Assembly (NCBI GenBank): GCA_947444255.1
Contig: CANEZU010000002.1
Location: 1 to 39,173 of the forward strand
Direction of reading: 5' to 3'
Source: Flavobacteriaceae bacterium
GTDB taxonomy: Bacteria; Bacteroidota; Bacteroidia; Flavobacteriales; Flavobacteriaceae
DNA: 39,173 nt
Part shown: one piece after another, positions 1 through 7,998 of the stretch
How the letters are laid out: each line of letters starts with the position of its first letter
Position numbering within the stretch: position 1 is the stretch's first letter
Notes under the pieces: generated by a model
The model's input: only the letters and a program-made list of their open reading frames with translations
Databases searched by the model: none
Told to the model about the DNA's origin: nothing
Program-made: the position numbers and the translations under genes

Positions 1-136
1 AAGCCATCGCCATCGCCAGAGTTCCACTTCCTTCGGGTCCAACAAACAATTGCGCATGAGGAATTCTTCCCAAACTTGCGCTTTGTGTAAGATGATTCTT
101 AATATGTTCCTGACCTAAAATTTCTGAAAATAGCAT
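1..136 (-). CDS. holB: DNA polymerase III delta-prime subunit, N-terminal fragment (cut by window edge)
   Basis: The reverse complement reads an open frame from ATG at 136 to the edge, about 45 codons, beginning MLFSEILGQEHIK and continuing through RIPHAQLFVGPEGSG. The Gly-Gln-(Glu)-His opening followed by a Walker A-like GPEGSGT is characteristic of clamp-loader delta-prime/DnaX-type AAA+ proteins. Delta-prime is a clamp-loader subunit of the replicative polymerase. Only the N-terminus is present, so the rest of the ATPase fold cannot be checked; tau/gamma (dnaX) is a less likely alternative because dnaX N-termini usually carry a longer lead-in and an R-P motif not seen here. The gene is divergent from pgk and has a very close promoter, see 141-170. 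Confidence 0.75.
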   Translation of the reverse strand, partial: MLFSEILGQEHIKNHLTQSASLGRIPHAQLFVGPEGSGTLAMAMA

Positions 137-140
137 AAAG

Positions 141-170
141 CAAATATAGAAGAAAGATATAAACCTTCAA
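141..170 (-). promoter_or_regulatory. Bacteroidota-type promoter for holB
   Basis: On the minus strand a TTG (complement of CAA 168-170) is followed after 19 bases by TATATTTG (complement of 141-148), a full match to the Bacteroidota consensus TTG-N17-23-TAnnTTTG. Only four bases separate the -7 box from the ATG at 136, so the predicted transcription start falls at or next to the start codon. That would give a leaderless or near-leaderless mRNA. Confidence 0.55.
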
Positions 171-214
171 AGTTTAAAATTTAGGAGCAAAATCCTTGGG
201 CTTTTTTATTTTTG

Positions 215-279
215 CTATTCCCGCTTTTTGCTATATCCACGCTAAAAAGCGTGGGATACCGCTTCAATCGGGGCTATAG
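215..279. repeat. Dispersed palindromic element, copy 1
   Basis: A compact palindrome lies between the divergent holB and pgk genes. The central hairpin is TATCCACGC (234-242), a TAAAAA loop, and GCGTGGGATA (249-258). It is flanked by an outer, less perfect arm pair: CTATTCCCG on the left and CGGGGCTATAG on the right. The same element occurs at 32957-33022. No open reading frame is in it, and it is not followed by a T-run as a terminator would be. It resembles a REP/BIME-type repeat, but I cannot assign it to a named family. Confidence 0.7.
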
Positions 280-329
280 AATTATTGAATCTCTAGTTTA
301 GCTAAATTTTAGCCAAAAAATTAAAATTG

Positions 330-337
330 TATATTTG
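330..337 (+). promoter_or_regulatory. Probable -7 box of the pgk promoter
   Basis: TATATTTG matches TAnnTTTG and lies 30 bases before the pgk start codon, which suits the expected position. A clear TTG at the -33 position was not found, so only the -7 element is claimed. Confidence 0.5.
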
Positions 338-367
338 CAAAAATCTTAAACCAAAACTGATATTTCT

Positions 368-1555
368 ATGAAAACTCTCGAAGACTTCAATTTCAAAAAT
401 AAAAAAGCATTAATTCGTGTTGACTTTAATGTGCCATTAGATGAAAAATTTAATGTTACTGATGCAACAAGAATAGAAGCTGCAAAGCCCACTATTGATA
501 AAATTCTCGCTGATGGAGGAAGTGTAATTTTGATGTCGCACCTTGGAAGACCAAAAGGAGTAGAACCAAAATATTCTTTAAAACACATTTTAAAAACAGC
601 TTCTGAAGTACTTCGAGTTGATGTTAAGTTTTCTGAAAATTGTATTGGAGACGAAGCAAAATCCGCATCTGCTGATTTAAAACCGGGAGAAGTTTTGTTA
701 TTAGAAAATCTACGTTTTCATTCTGAAGAAGAAGCTGGAGATGTTTCTTTTGCTAAAGAATTAGCTGCACTTGGTGACATTTATGTGAATGATGCTTTTG
801 GAACAGCACACAGAGCGCACGCTTCTACCACTATAATCGCACAATTCTTTCCAAACGAAAAATGTTTTGGCACGCTATTAGCTAAAGAGATCGAAAGCTT
901 AAACCGCGTATTGAAAAATAGTGAAAAACCGGTAACTGCAGTTTTAGGAGGTTCAAAAGTATCTTCAAAAATTACGGTTATTGAAAATATTTTAGATAAA
1001 GTAGACCACATGATTATTGGTGGTGGTATGACTTTTACTTTTGTAAAAGCCCTAGGCGGAAAAATTGGAGATTCTATTTGTGAAGATGACAAACTAGAAC
1101 TGGCCATTGAAATTTTGAGATTAGCCAAAGAAAAAGGCGTTCAAATTCATATTCCTGTTGATGTTGTTGCAGCAAATGATTTTTCAAATGATGCCGAAAC
1201 TAAAATAGTTGACGTTAAAGAAATTCCTGATGGATGGCAAGGTTTAGACGCCGGACCAAAATCATTAGAAAATTTCAAAAAAGTGATTTTAGAGTCCAAA
1301 ACTATTCTTTGGAACGGACCATTAGGGGTTTTTGAAATGCCAACTTTCGCTAATGGAACCATTCAATTAGGAAATTATATTGCAGAAGCTACAGAAAAAG
1401 GTGCTTTCTCACTTGTAGGAGGAGGAGATTCTGTTTCAGCAGTAAAACAATTCGGATTGGAATCTAAAATGAGCTATGTTTCAACAGGTGGTGGAGCAAT
1501 GTTAGAAATGCTTGAAGGAAAAGTTTTGCCAGGTATTTCGGCTGTATTAGACTAA
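368..1555 (+). CDS. pgk: Phosphoglycerate kinase
   Basis: This cytosolic glycolytic/gluconeogenic enzyme interconverts 1,3-bisphosphoglycerate plus ADP and 3-phosphoglycerate plus ATP. The 395-residue length is normal for bacterial PGK. The N-terminal substrate-binding motif RVDFNVPLD is at about residues 17-25, followed by HLGRPKG near 58-64 and the LLLENLRFH segment near 110. The C-terminal nucleotide-binding domain shows [19 protein letters not shown] and the glycine-rich GGGDSVSAV near residue 350. The start is the first ATG of the frame and directly precedes the conserved first strand ([15 protein letters not shown]). A -7 box lies 30 bases upstream. The stop is followed by a bulged hairpin at 1558-1613, and the next gene has its own -7 box, so pgk is probably largely monocistronic. 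Confidence 0.98.
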   Translation: MKTLEDFNFKNKKALIRVDFNVPLDEKFNVTDATRIEAAKPTIDKILADGGSVILMSHLGRPKGVEPKYSLKHILKTASEVLRVDVKFSENCIGDEAKSASADLKPGEVLLLENLRFHSEEEAGDVSFAKELAALGDIYVNDAFGTAHRAHASTTIIAQFFPNEKCFGTLLAKEIESLNRVLKNSEKPVTAVLGGSKVSSKITVIENILDKVDHMIIGGGMTFTFVKALGGKIGDSICEDDKLELAIEILRLAKEKGVQIHIPVDVVAANDFSNDAETKIVDVKEIPDGWQGLDAGPKSLENFKKVILESKTILWNGPLGVFEMPTFANGTIQLGNYIAEATEKGAFSLVGGGDSVSAVKQFGLESKMSYVSTGGGAMLEMLEGKVLPGISAVLD

Positions 1556-1557
1556 AT

Positions 1558-1613
1558 TACAAACATTTAATACTATTTATTTAAATTATTAGTTATAAGA
1601 TAGTATGTTTGTA
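1558..1613. other. Bulged inverted repeat overlapping the next promoter
   Basis: Directly after the pgk stop, TACAAACAT (1558-1566) and ACTAT (1572-1576) are complementary to ATAGTATGTTTGTA (1600-1613): 14 pairs with a five-base bulge and a loop of about 23 bases. The right arm contains the -7 box of the next gene (1604-1611). It is too AT-rich and lacks a T-run to be a confident terminator; an operator-like role is possible. Confidence 0.35.
1604..1611 (+). promoter_or_regulatory. Probable -7 box for the LysM transglycosylase gene
   Basis: TATGTTTG matches TAnnTTTG and lies 45 bases upstream of the ATG at 1657. No good TTG is seen at the expected -33 distance. Confidence 0.4.
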
Positions 1614-1656
1614 GATTAAGTATAATGGTTTGGTTCCTAATTTGTTACAAAAAAGT

Positions 1657-3924
1657 ATGATTAAAAATAAAAAATACCACATTTTATTTCTGTTTTGTTC
1701 GCTCTCCATTTTTGCTCAGCAAAAAGAAATTAGAACGCAAGTTTTAAAAACAGATCTAAACATTTCGTATCTGGATTCTCTAAAATCTACCTTTGTTAGT
1801 GATAATTTAGCTTCCTGTGTAGACAGTCTTTGGATGAAAGAATTAACTTCTTTAGACATTTACAACGACTTGGAAACCGATATCAAAACGATAAATCTTG
1901 ACGAGAATGTTGAATATGAATTGCCAACAGCCTTGCTAAAAGCAAGGTTGAAGGAGATGGATTCTAAATCACCGTTTAAAATTGAATACAATCAAGGTCT
2001 TGAAAATTTGATCAAGTCATTCCTGAAAAATAGAAAAAAATCGTACGAAAGATTAATGGCGATTTCAGAATATTATTTTCCCATTTTTGAATCGGCTTTA
2101 GCCAAACAAAATGTTCCATTAGAGATTAAATATTTGGCTGTAGTAGAATCGGCATTAAACCCAAAAGCAGTTTCTAGAGTAGGTGCAACAGGACTTTGGC
2201 AATTTATGTATCAAACAGGAAAGCAATACAATTTAGATATTGATTCCTATGTTGATGACCGAAGTGATCCCTTAAAATCATCAGAAGCAGCCGCCCAATA
2301 TATGACTAATATGTATAAGATATTTGGTGATTGGGATTTAGTTTTGGCCTCTTATAACTCGGGTCCAGGTAATGTGGCAAAGGCTATTAGACGTTCTGGT
2401 GGTCAACAAAATTATTGGAACATCCGGAAAAATCTTCCGAAAGAAACGCAAGGTTATGTTCCTGCTTTCTTGGCCACAATGTACATTTATGAATACCATA
2501 AAGAACATGGAATAATTCCTAACAGAGCAATTGTAAAGCACTTTGAGACGGATACAGTTATGATTCATAAGCAGTTGACGTTCAAACAAATTTCTAATTT
2601 ATTAGATGTATCTGTTGCCCAATTGCAAGTTTTAAATCCACAATTTAAACTGGATATTGTTCCTGCTTATTTTGATAATAAGCAGTATTTGAGATTGCCT
2701 TCCGAAAAAATCGCATTATTTACCTCTAATGAAGATAAAATCTATGCATATGTACAACATGAGTTGGACAAAAAAGAGAAACCTTATTTTAGAGAACAAG
2801 CAATTGCAGCTAAAGAATCATCAAAAGGAGATAGCTACCTGGTTTCAAAAACCAAATATCATAAAGTCAAGCGTGGTGATAATTTAAGTGAAATCGCTCA
2901 GCAGTATGGAGTTTCAATGTCAGATGTAAGAAAATGGAATAAGCTCCGGAACAATCATGTTCAACTAGGAAGAAATCTGAAAATTATTAGTACCGAAAGA
3001 ATTGTTTCTAACACTAAAACAGATAAATCGGAGCCTATTGAAAAACCAGAAGTGGCAGTTGCTTTCGCAAAACCAGTGATTGTAGCTAAAATCTACAAAG
3101 AAGAAAAAGTAGTTAGCTTTAAAGAAGTATCCAAGACTTACAAAGTTAAGAAAGGGGATAATTTAGGCGATATAGCTATTAAATACGGTGTTTCAATTGC
3201 AGATATAAAAAGTTGGAATAAACGAAAAAGCAATTCCGTTTCGGTAGGTGAAAAACTAAAAATCACTAGTGTCGAGAAAGTGGTTTTGGTTGTTAAAAAA
3301 GAAATTAAATTAGAAAATGGTGCTTTAGCCGAAACGAACAAAAAAGACTCAAATGAAGTTCCTGCAGACAAATCATCTGATTTTTATACGGTGCAACATG
3401 GAGACAATTTAAGTTCAATTGCTAACAAATATAATGTAACAATTGATCAACTTAAACAATGGAATAAATTGGCAGACAACAATATTCAGTTGGAAAGTAA
3501 ATTAAAAATCGCCGATATTATAATTGCTTCAAAGGAAGAAGTTAATACTAAAACAGATTTCAAAAACACAGAGTATACCATTCTTAAAGGTGACAATTTA
3601 GGAACTATTGCCAGAAAAAATGGAGTTGCTGTATCAGATTTAAAAGATTGGAATAATTTAGCGGATGACAATGTTCAAATTGGAACAAAAATAATTGTTG
3701 CTAAAAAACCAATACAGACTTCTCAATCAATAGCCTCTAAAGACAACAAAAAAGATAAATACAGTGATGTTAAAAATGCAGATCTGTATTATGTTAAAAA
3801 AGGAGATTCTCTTTTTAGTATTGCTAAAAAATATCCAGGAGTAACAATTTCTGATATCAAAAAATGGAATGGAATTAATGGTAATGAATTAAAACCAGGA
3901 ATGAAGTTGAAAATAAACGGATAA
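1657..3924 (+). CDS. mltD: MltD-type membrane-bound lytic murein transglycosylase with five LysM repeats
   Basis: This is a secreted peptidoglycan-cleaving enzyme of about 755 residues. A signal peptide (FLFCSLSIFAQQ) ends near residue 20. The SLT/GEWL-type catalytic domain spans roughly residues 130-290, with the catalytic Glu near residue 164 in VVESALNPKA, followed by VGATGLWQFM and ASYNSGPGNV. A degenerate LysM-like stretch follows (ISNLLDVSVAQLQVLNP). Five clear LysM repeats begin near residues 402, 493, 577, 639 and 712, each with the (V/I)xxGDxL...IA...Y(G)V pattern, joined by Lys/Ser-rich linkers. The frame opens nine codons earlier at a TTG (1630), but the ATG at 1657 gives a clean signal peptide and is preferred. 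The many LysM modules suggest tight wall binding. DUF4837 follows in the same direction. Confidence 0.92.
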   Translation: MIKNKKYHILFLFCSLSIFAQQKEIRTQVLKTDLNISYLDSLKSTFVSDNLASCVDSLWMKELTSLDIYNDLETDIKTINLDENVEYELPTALLKARLKEMDSKSPFKIEYNQGLENLIKSFLKNRKKSYERLMAISEYYFPIFESALAKQNVPLEIKYLAVVESALNPKAVSRVGATGLWQFMYQTGKQYNLDIDSYVDDRSDPLKSSEAAAQYMTNMYKIFGDWDLVLASYNSGPGNVAKAIRRSGGQQNYWNIRKNLPKETQGYVPAFLATMYIYEYHKEHGIIPNRAIVKHFETDTVMIHKQLTFKQISNLLDVSVAQLQVLNPQFKLDIVPAYFDNKQYLRLPSEKIALFTSNEDKIYAYVQHELDKKEKPYFREQAIAAKESSKGDSYLVSKTKYHKVKRGDNLSEIAQQYGVSMSDVRKWNKLRNNHVQLGRNLKIISTERIVSNTKTDKSEPIEKPEVAVAFAKPVIVAKIYKEEKVVSFKEVSKTYKVKKGDNLGDIAIKYGVSIADIKSWNKRKSNSVSVGEKLKITSVEKVVLVVKKEIKLENGALAETNKKDSNEVPADKSSDFYTVQHGDNLSSIANKYNVTIDQLKQWNKLADNNIQLESKLKIADIIIASKEEVNTKTDFKNTEYTILKGDNLGTIARKNGVAVSDLKDWNNLADDNVQIGTKIIVAKKPIQTSQSIASKDNKKDKYSDVKNADLYYVKKGDSLFSIAKKYPGVTISDIKKWNGINGNELKPGMKLKING

Positions 3925-3946
3925 TAAAAAAAATCTACATAAATTT

Positions 3947-3993
3947 AGGGCTTATTTCATTGATGAATCAATTATGAAAAAAGCCCTTTTTTT
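3947..3993 (+). terminator. Terminator-like hairpin whose 3-prime arm is the start of the next gene
   Basis: GGGCTTATTTCAT (3948-3960) pairs with ATGAAAAAAGCCC (3974-3986) at 12 of 13 positions, plus A3947 with T3987, and is followed directly by seven T (3987-3993). This is the layout of an intrinsic terminator for the transglycosylase gene. However, the 3-prime arm is the ATG and first codons (MKKAL) of the DUF4837 gene. An inner short helix, ATTGA with TCAAT (59-63 and 68-72 of this block), can also form. It may act as terminator, attenuator or start-codon-sequestering element; the fold is read from the sequence, the role is inferred. Confidence 0.6.
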
Positions 3994-4960
3994 ATTGCTT
4001 TTTATTTCTTTCTTTCTTACTTCTTGTGTTCAAAAAGAAGAAAATAATTCTGTTAAAACTTCTGGGAAAATTAATTCAATTTCGGTTATCATTGATGATC
4101 AATTATGGAATGGAGAAGTGGGTGATAGCCTTCGAAATAAGTTTGCTTCTCCAGTTACAGGCTTACCTGAAGAAGAACCACTTTTTACAATTAATCAGTA
4201 TCCTACAAAATTGTTAGAGGGATACATGACAAATACAAGAAATATTATTGTTGTAAAAAAAGGTCCAAAAAATAATTTTGAAATTGTTCAAAACGAATTT
4301 GCTTCTCCTCAAAATGTGTTTCATATTTCAGGGAAAATAGCTGCAAATATTTTAGATCAAATTGAAATAAATGCTCCAACGATAATCAAGAAAATCAGAG
4401 CACTAGAAATTGAGGAAAATCAAAGAATTATTGATACTGCCAAAATTAGGACCGTGGCTATTAACAAGAAATTTAATATTGATTTAGATATTCCAAAAGG
4501 CTATAATCAAGTTTTGATCAAACGAAAATTTATTTGGTACAAAAAGGAGATTAGTAGCGGAAGTACTAGTATCCTTGTCTATCAATTACCAATAAAAAGC
4601 CTAAAAAGAGGCCCAAATATCATCAATAATATCATTAAAATCAGAGATTCGGTCGTCAAATTATATATCCATGGAACTATTCCAAGAACACAAATGATTA
4701 CCGAGGATTCCTATTCTCCTTATTTGTTTCACACCAATATTAAGGGCAAAGAAACCTATGAAACTAAAGGGACCTGGGAACTGAAGAATGATTATATGTC
4801 AGGACCATTTATAAATTATAGCATAATTGACAGGACTAATGGTAGAATTTTAGTTTTAGAAGGATTTTGTTACGCGCCTTCAAAAGAAAAAAGAGATTTA
4901 ATGTTTGAATTGGAAGCTATAATTAAATCAGTTCAATTTTTAAAAAAGAAAAAGAATTAA
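3974..4960 (+). CDS. DUF4837 family lipoprotein
   Basis: This is a 328-residue lipoprotein: the signal sequence MKKALFLLLFISFFLTSC has a lipobox LTSC with Cys18, so it is predicted to be lipid-anchored in the envelope. The mature part starts with a short polar linker, then the segment around IISVIIDDQLWNGEVGD-like residues (here INSISVIIDDQLWNG), followed by SPVTGLPEEEPLF. These match my memory of the Bacteroidota DUF4837 family. No catalytic motif is recognisable and the function is unknown. The start codon is fixed by the lipobox distance, and it lies inside the hairpin at 3947-3993. The next gene follows after three bases, so the two are probably co-translated. Position behind a murein hydrolase suggests, weakly, an envelope-maintenance role. 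Confidence 0.85.
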   Translation: MKKALFLLLFISFFLTSCVQKEENNSVKTSGKINSISVIIDDQLWNGEVGDSLRNKFASPVTGLPEEEPLFTINQYPTKLLEGYMTNTRNIIVVKKGPKNNFEIVQNEFASPQNVFHISGKIAANILDQIEINAPTIIKKIRALEIEENQRIIDTAKIRTVAINKKFNIDLDIPKGYNQVLIKRKFIWYKKEISSGSTSILVYQLPIKSLKRGPNIINNIIKIRDSVVKLYIHGTIPRTQMITEDSYSPYLFHTNIKGKETYETKGTWELKNDYMSGPFINYSIIDRTNGRILVLEGFCYAPSKEKRDLMFELEAIIKSVQFLKKKKN

Positions 4961-4963
4961 GTT

Positions 4964-5410
4964 ATGACAATAAAATGGAAAATAAAGCAGTTTGAGGCAC
5001 TATCGCTTCAAGAACTATATCAATGCCTAAGATTGAGAAGTGAAGTCTTTGTAGTGGAGCAAAATTGCGTTTATCAAGATCTTGATAATAAAGATCAGAA
5101 AGCCCTCCATTTAATTGGAGATTTTGACGGGAAAATTGTTGCTTATACGCGACTTTTTAATAAAGGAGATTATTTTGAAAATGCCTCAATAGGAAGAGTT
5201 ATTGTTGACGCTAATTATCGGGATAAAAAATGGGGACATGATCTAATGGATCAATCTATTTTAGGGATTAAAAACCATTTTCAAACCCATAAAATAACTA
5301 TTTCGGCACAGTTGTATTTAAAAAAATTCTACGAAAGTCATGGTTTTGTTCAAACGAGTGAAACCTATTTAGAAGACGATATTCCTCATATTGAAATGAA
5401 GAAAGAATAA
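4964..5410 (+). CDS. GNAT family N-acetyltransferase, ElaA-like
   Basis: This is a 148-residue cytosolic protein. The opening (WKIKQFEALSLQELYQCLRLRSEVFVVEQ) and the following CVYQDLDNKDQ match ElaA, a small GNAT family. The acetyl-CoA binding segment is seen around IGRVIVDANYRDKKWGHDLM, where canonical GNAT proteins have R/Q-x-x-G-x-G/A; here it is R-D-K-K-W-G-H, so the loop is slightly divergent. The C-terminus YESHGFVQTSETYLEDDIPHIEM is the usual ElaA ending. The acceptor substrate is not known. It follows the DUF4837 stop by three bases, implying one transcript. Confidence 0.88.
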   Translation: MTIKWKIKQFEALSLQELYQCLRLRSEVFVVEQNCVYQDLDNKDQKALHLIGDFDGKIVAYTRLFNKGDYFENASIGRVIVDANYRDKKWGHDLMDQSILGIKNHFQTHKITISAQLYLKKFYESHGFVQTSETYLEDDIPHIEMKKE

Positions 5411-5429
5411 CGAAATGTTTTCTGTTATT
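5406..5429. terminator. Probable bidirectional terminator between convergent genes
   Basis: AATAAC-GAAA (5406-5415), a TGT loop, then TTTC-T-GTTATT (5419-5429) form a ten-pair stem with one bulged T, followed by a T-rich stretch. It sits between the acetyltransferase stop and the end of the convergent OmpA-domain gene. It is AT-rich, so confidence is moderate. Confidence 0.4.
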
Positions 5430-6242
5430 TTATGTTTTAGTAATTAAAAACTCAACTCGTCTGTCATATTCAGTTCCTTTTCCAAGTGGGACAGTATTTC
5501 CGTATCCTTTATAGGTCATCCGTTCTTTGTCTATTTTCTTTAAGATTAAATACTTATAAACGGTTTCGGCTCGATTTTGTGATAAATTTCTCTTTCTTGT
5601 TTCTCTGTCAAATGCTTCTTTTTGATAAGGTGGTGTACAACAAACATGTCCTTGAATTTCAAAACTTAAAGCCTTATTTTTCAATAGTAACTGAGCGATA
5701 TAGTCTAATTCTTTTCTGGCTTCAAATGTTAGAATGCTACTTCCTCTCTCAAATAATAATTTTTCAAGGTAAATATGATCTCCAATTAAGTGTTTTTTTT
5801 GAATGCTGGTATAAAAACCAGCTAATTCTATTTTAGGTAAAGGTTCTAGATTTAATACCACATCCACCCGTCTGTTTTTAGAACGCTTCTCAGGTAGGTT
5901 TTCCGAAAAATCATCCTCTATCAGGATACGGCCTTTACCTTCAATCGTTATAATAATTTTATTCTTGATTCCGTTCTCAATTAGTATTTCTCTAATTGTA
6001 TTAGCACGATTATTAGATAATTTGAGATTGTAGTCTTCTTTGCCAATATCATCAGTATAACCATAAATTTGGACAGATTCTATCCTTGTTGTATCTGTTT
6101 TTTTTATAAATCCGACTACCTCATTTGCTTGAATTTCGTCTAAATTAAATTTGTCAAATTCAAAATATACAGAGTGAACCACTTCCTCTTGAGCATAAAG
6201 TAATCCACAAATTAAGAGCGGTAAAAACTTTAATAATCGCAT
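5430..6242 (-). CDS. Secreted protein with two OmpA/MotB-type peptidoglycan-binding domains
   Basis: 270 residues with a signal peptide (LLKFLPLLICGLLYAQ). The first OmpA C-terminal domain spans about residues 21-133: VYFEFDKFNLDE, then IYGYTDDIG, LSNNRANTIREIL and SKNRRVDVVL. The second spans about 150-270: LLFERGSSILTFEARKELD, IQGHVC, LSQNRAETVYKYL and DRRVEFLI. Such domains bind diaminopimelate-containing peptidoglycan, with the Asp and Arg of the (T)D...NxxLSxxRA pattern as ligands. In domain one these are visible (YTDDIG, LSNNRA). In domain two the TD is replaced and an extra segment with a Cys-Cys pair (HVCCTPPYQKEAFDRETRKR) is inserted, so ligand binding there may differ. No transmembrane barrel is present. 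It starts two bases after the protease stop, so the two are one operon. Confidence 0.85.
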   Translation of the reverse strand: MRLLKFLPLLICGLLYAQEEVVHSVYFEFDKFNLDEIQANEVVGFIKKTDTTRIESVQIYGYTDDIGKEDYNLKLSNNRANTIREILIENGIKNKIIITIEGKGRILIEDDFSENLPEKRSKNRRVDVVLNLEPLPKIELAGFYTSIQKKHLIGDHIYLEKLLFERGSSILTFEARKELDYIAQLLLKNKALSFEIQGHVCCTPPYQKEAFDRETRKRNLSQNRAETVYKYLILKKIDKERMTYKGYGNTVPLGKGTEYDRRVEFLITKT

Positions 6243-6244
6243 TA

Positions 6245-7882
6245 TTATAATTTTAATATTTTATTAAATTCCAGTTCGTTTTCAAAAAGGCTAACTGATT
6301 TTTTGATTTCTAAATTATTCTTTAGATAATATTGATACAAACCTTCTTTATATTGATACCGTCGGATAATTTCATCCAAAATCAGGTTTTTAATTTCTTT
6401 TTGATTTTGATTCAACTGGGTTTCCTCACTTTTTTGAAGAGCAATTAATAACTGTTGATATTCAGTATTTATCGAAGTATCGATTTTTTCTTTTTTGGCT
6501 GCAGCCAAAGTATTTCTTAAGGCAATTTCGGTTTCGGTGTCAAAATTGAAATTCTTCTTTTTTAAGAAACTTTTAAATTCAGTGTAATCAGCGTCTGTAA
6601 TGCTTGGAATAGTATTCCCTAAATTTGGATTAGCATAATAATAGTTGGTAACAAAATCAAATATACCATCATTTTTAATCAAGGCTTCCGTTATGGTGCT
6701 TAATTTAGTGTCTGACAAAACAACATCTGGGAGGATTCCACCTCCATCATATACAAGTCTTCCTTTTCGGGTTTTAAATGCAGTATAATTTTTAGAATCT
6801 GTACGAATTGCATTTCCATTTTTATCTTTATGGGAATAGTCTAAGGCCTGAATACAGCGTCCTGAAGGAGTATAATACCTAGAAATTGTTATCTTGATCT
6901 GAGTCCCATAAGTCAAATCGATTGGTCGTTGAACTAAGCCTTTTCCAAAACTTCGGCTGCCCACAATTACCGCCCGGTCTAAATCCTGTAATGCTCCAGC
7001 TACAATTTCGGAGGCAGAAGCACTTTTTCCATCTACTAATATAATTAATGGAATTTGAGTATCGATGGGCTCACGGTTGGTTTTAAATGTATTGTTGTGT
7101 TTCTCTATTTTTGATTTTGTAGTCACAATTATTTCATCTTTTGGGACAAACAAATTACAAATATTGACCGCTTCATTTAAAAGTCCTCCGGGATTTCCTC
7201 TTAAATCTAGGATAATCTTTTCAGCACCTTCTTTTTTTAATTGCTCTAAAGCTTCTTTGGTTTCCAAAGTTGCTTTTTTGTTGAATTGTGACAATACTAT
7301 ATAACCGGTTTTTGCATCTACTTTTCCAAAAAAAGGAACCGCTTTGACATCAACTTCTTCTAAAGTGATTTGTGTTTTCGATGTTTTTCCTTGGCGGATA
7401 TAAGTAATATCGATTTTAGTGTTTTTTGCTCCTTTCATTAATTGGGAAGCATCTTCTTTAAAATCAGCAAGGCGAACATCGCCAATTTGAATAATTTCAT
7501 CTCCCGCTTTTAAGCCAGCCAAATCTGCCGGATAATTTTTATAAGGCTCTTTTATGATTAGTTTTCCTTCTTTTCGCGTAATCAAAGCTCCTATTCCCGT
7601 ATATTCTCCAGTATTATTGATTTTAAATTTAACAACATCCTGTTCGTTAAAATAATTGGTATAAGGATCTAAATCCGATAACATACTTTTAATGGCTTTA
7701 TCCATCAATTCGCCGGGATTAGTTTCGTCAACATAGTTTGAATTCACAGCTTTAAATAAGGTATTGAAAATCTCAATTTGTTTGGCTACTTCAAAGAAGT
7801 CCTCATTAAAGCTCACGCCAACGAACAAGAAAACACTAGCAACAATAGGGATGGTAAATCTTTTTTTAAAATAAGGGTACAT
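6245..7882 (-). CDS. C-terminal processing serine protease (S41A, CtpA/Prc family)
   Basis: 545 residues. An N-terminal hydrophobic segment (IPIVASVFLFVGVSF) acts as signal peptide or anchor, placing the protein in the periplasm. A PDZ domain spans about residues 88-165 (LAGLKAGDEIIQIGD). The S41 core follows: ILDLRGNPGGLLNEAV, then the catalytic Ser289 in KSASASEI, with Lys314 in SFGKGLVQ exactly 25 residues later and Asp300 between, the same spacing as the E. coli Prc Ser/Asp/Lys set. It cleaves C-terminal segments of envelope proteins. It has its own promoter at 7957-7986, downstream of rnpA, and is followed after two bases by the double OmpA-domain gene. A peptidoglycan-binding partner beside a Ctp protease suggests the protein may dock the protease at the wall or be its substrate, which is inference. 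Confidence 0.95.
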   Translation of the reverse strand: MYPYFKKRFTIPIVASVFLFVGVSFNEDFFEVAKQIEIFNTLFKAVNSNYVDETNPGELMDKAIKSMLSDLDPYTNYFNEQDVVKFKINNTGEYTGIGALITRKEGKLIIKEPYKNYPADLAGLKAGDEIIQIGDVRLADFKEDASQLMKGAKNTKIDITYIRQGKTSKTQITLEEVDVKAVPFFGKVDAKTGYIVLSQFNKKATLETKEALEQLKKEGAEKIILDLRGNPGGLLNEAVNICNLFVPKDEIIVTTKSKIEKHNNTFKTNREPIDTQIPLIILVDGKSASASEIVAGALQDLDRAVIVGSRSFGKGLVQRPIDLTYGTQIKITISRYYTPSGRCIQALDYSHKDKNGNAIRTDSKNYTAFKTRKGRLVYDGGGILPDVVLSDTKLSTITEALIKNDGIFDFVTNYYYANPNLGNTIPSITDADYTEFKSFLKKKNFNFDTETEIALRNTLAAAKKEKIDTSINTEYQQLLIALQKSEETQLNQNQKEIKNLILDEIIRRYQYKEGLYQYYLKNNLEIKKSVSLFENELEFNKILKL

Positions 7883-7956
7883 TTTTTATCTTTCTTTTAA
7901 GAATGAATAAGAGATTAAAAATACTAATTTATTTCTTATGAAAAACATATTAGGTT

Positions 7957-7986
7957 CAAAATTAGATCATTTTGACTCTAACGCAA
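7957..7986 (-). promoter_or_regulatory. Promoter for the S41 protease operon
   Basis: On the minus strand, TTG (complement of 7984-7986), 19 bases, then TAATTTTG (complement of 7957-7964). This is a full Bacteroidota consensus match placed between the rnpA stop and the protease start, leaving a leader of about 70 bases. Confidence 0.6.
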
Positions 7987-7998
7987 GTAGTGGTTGTT

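Noticed and set aside
781-1128. Open frame on the minus strand inside pgk, and similar antisense or shifted frames inside mltD, sufB, sufS, the receptor and others
   Set aside because: They lie wholly within strongly supported genes, have unusual compositions and no recognisable domain, and are explained by codon use of the sense gene.
1630-1656. TTG start of the transglycosylase frame at 1630
   Set aside because: The ATG at 1657 gives a proper signal peptide; the nine extra codons would place polar residues before it without benefit.
5486-5836. 116-codon plus-strand frame within the double OmpA gene
   Set aside because: It is antisense to a gene with two clear domains, and its Phe/Leu-rich translation shows no domain or signal.
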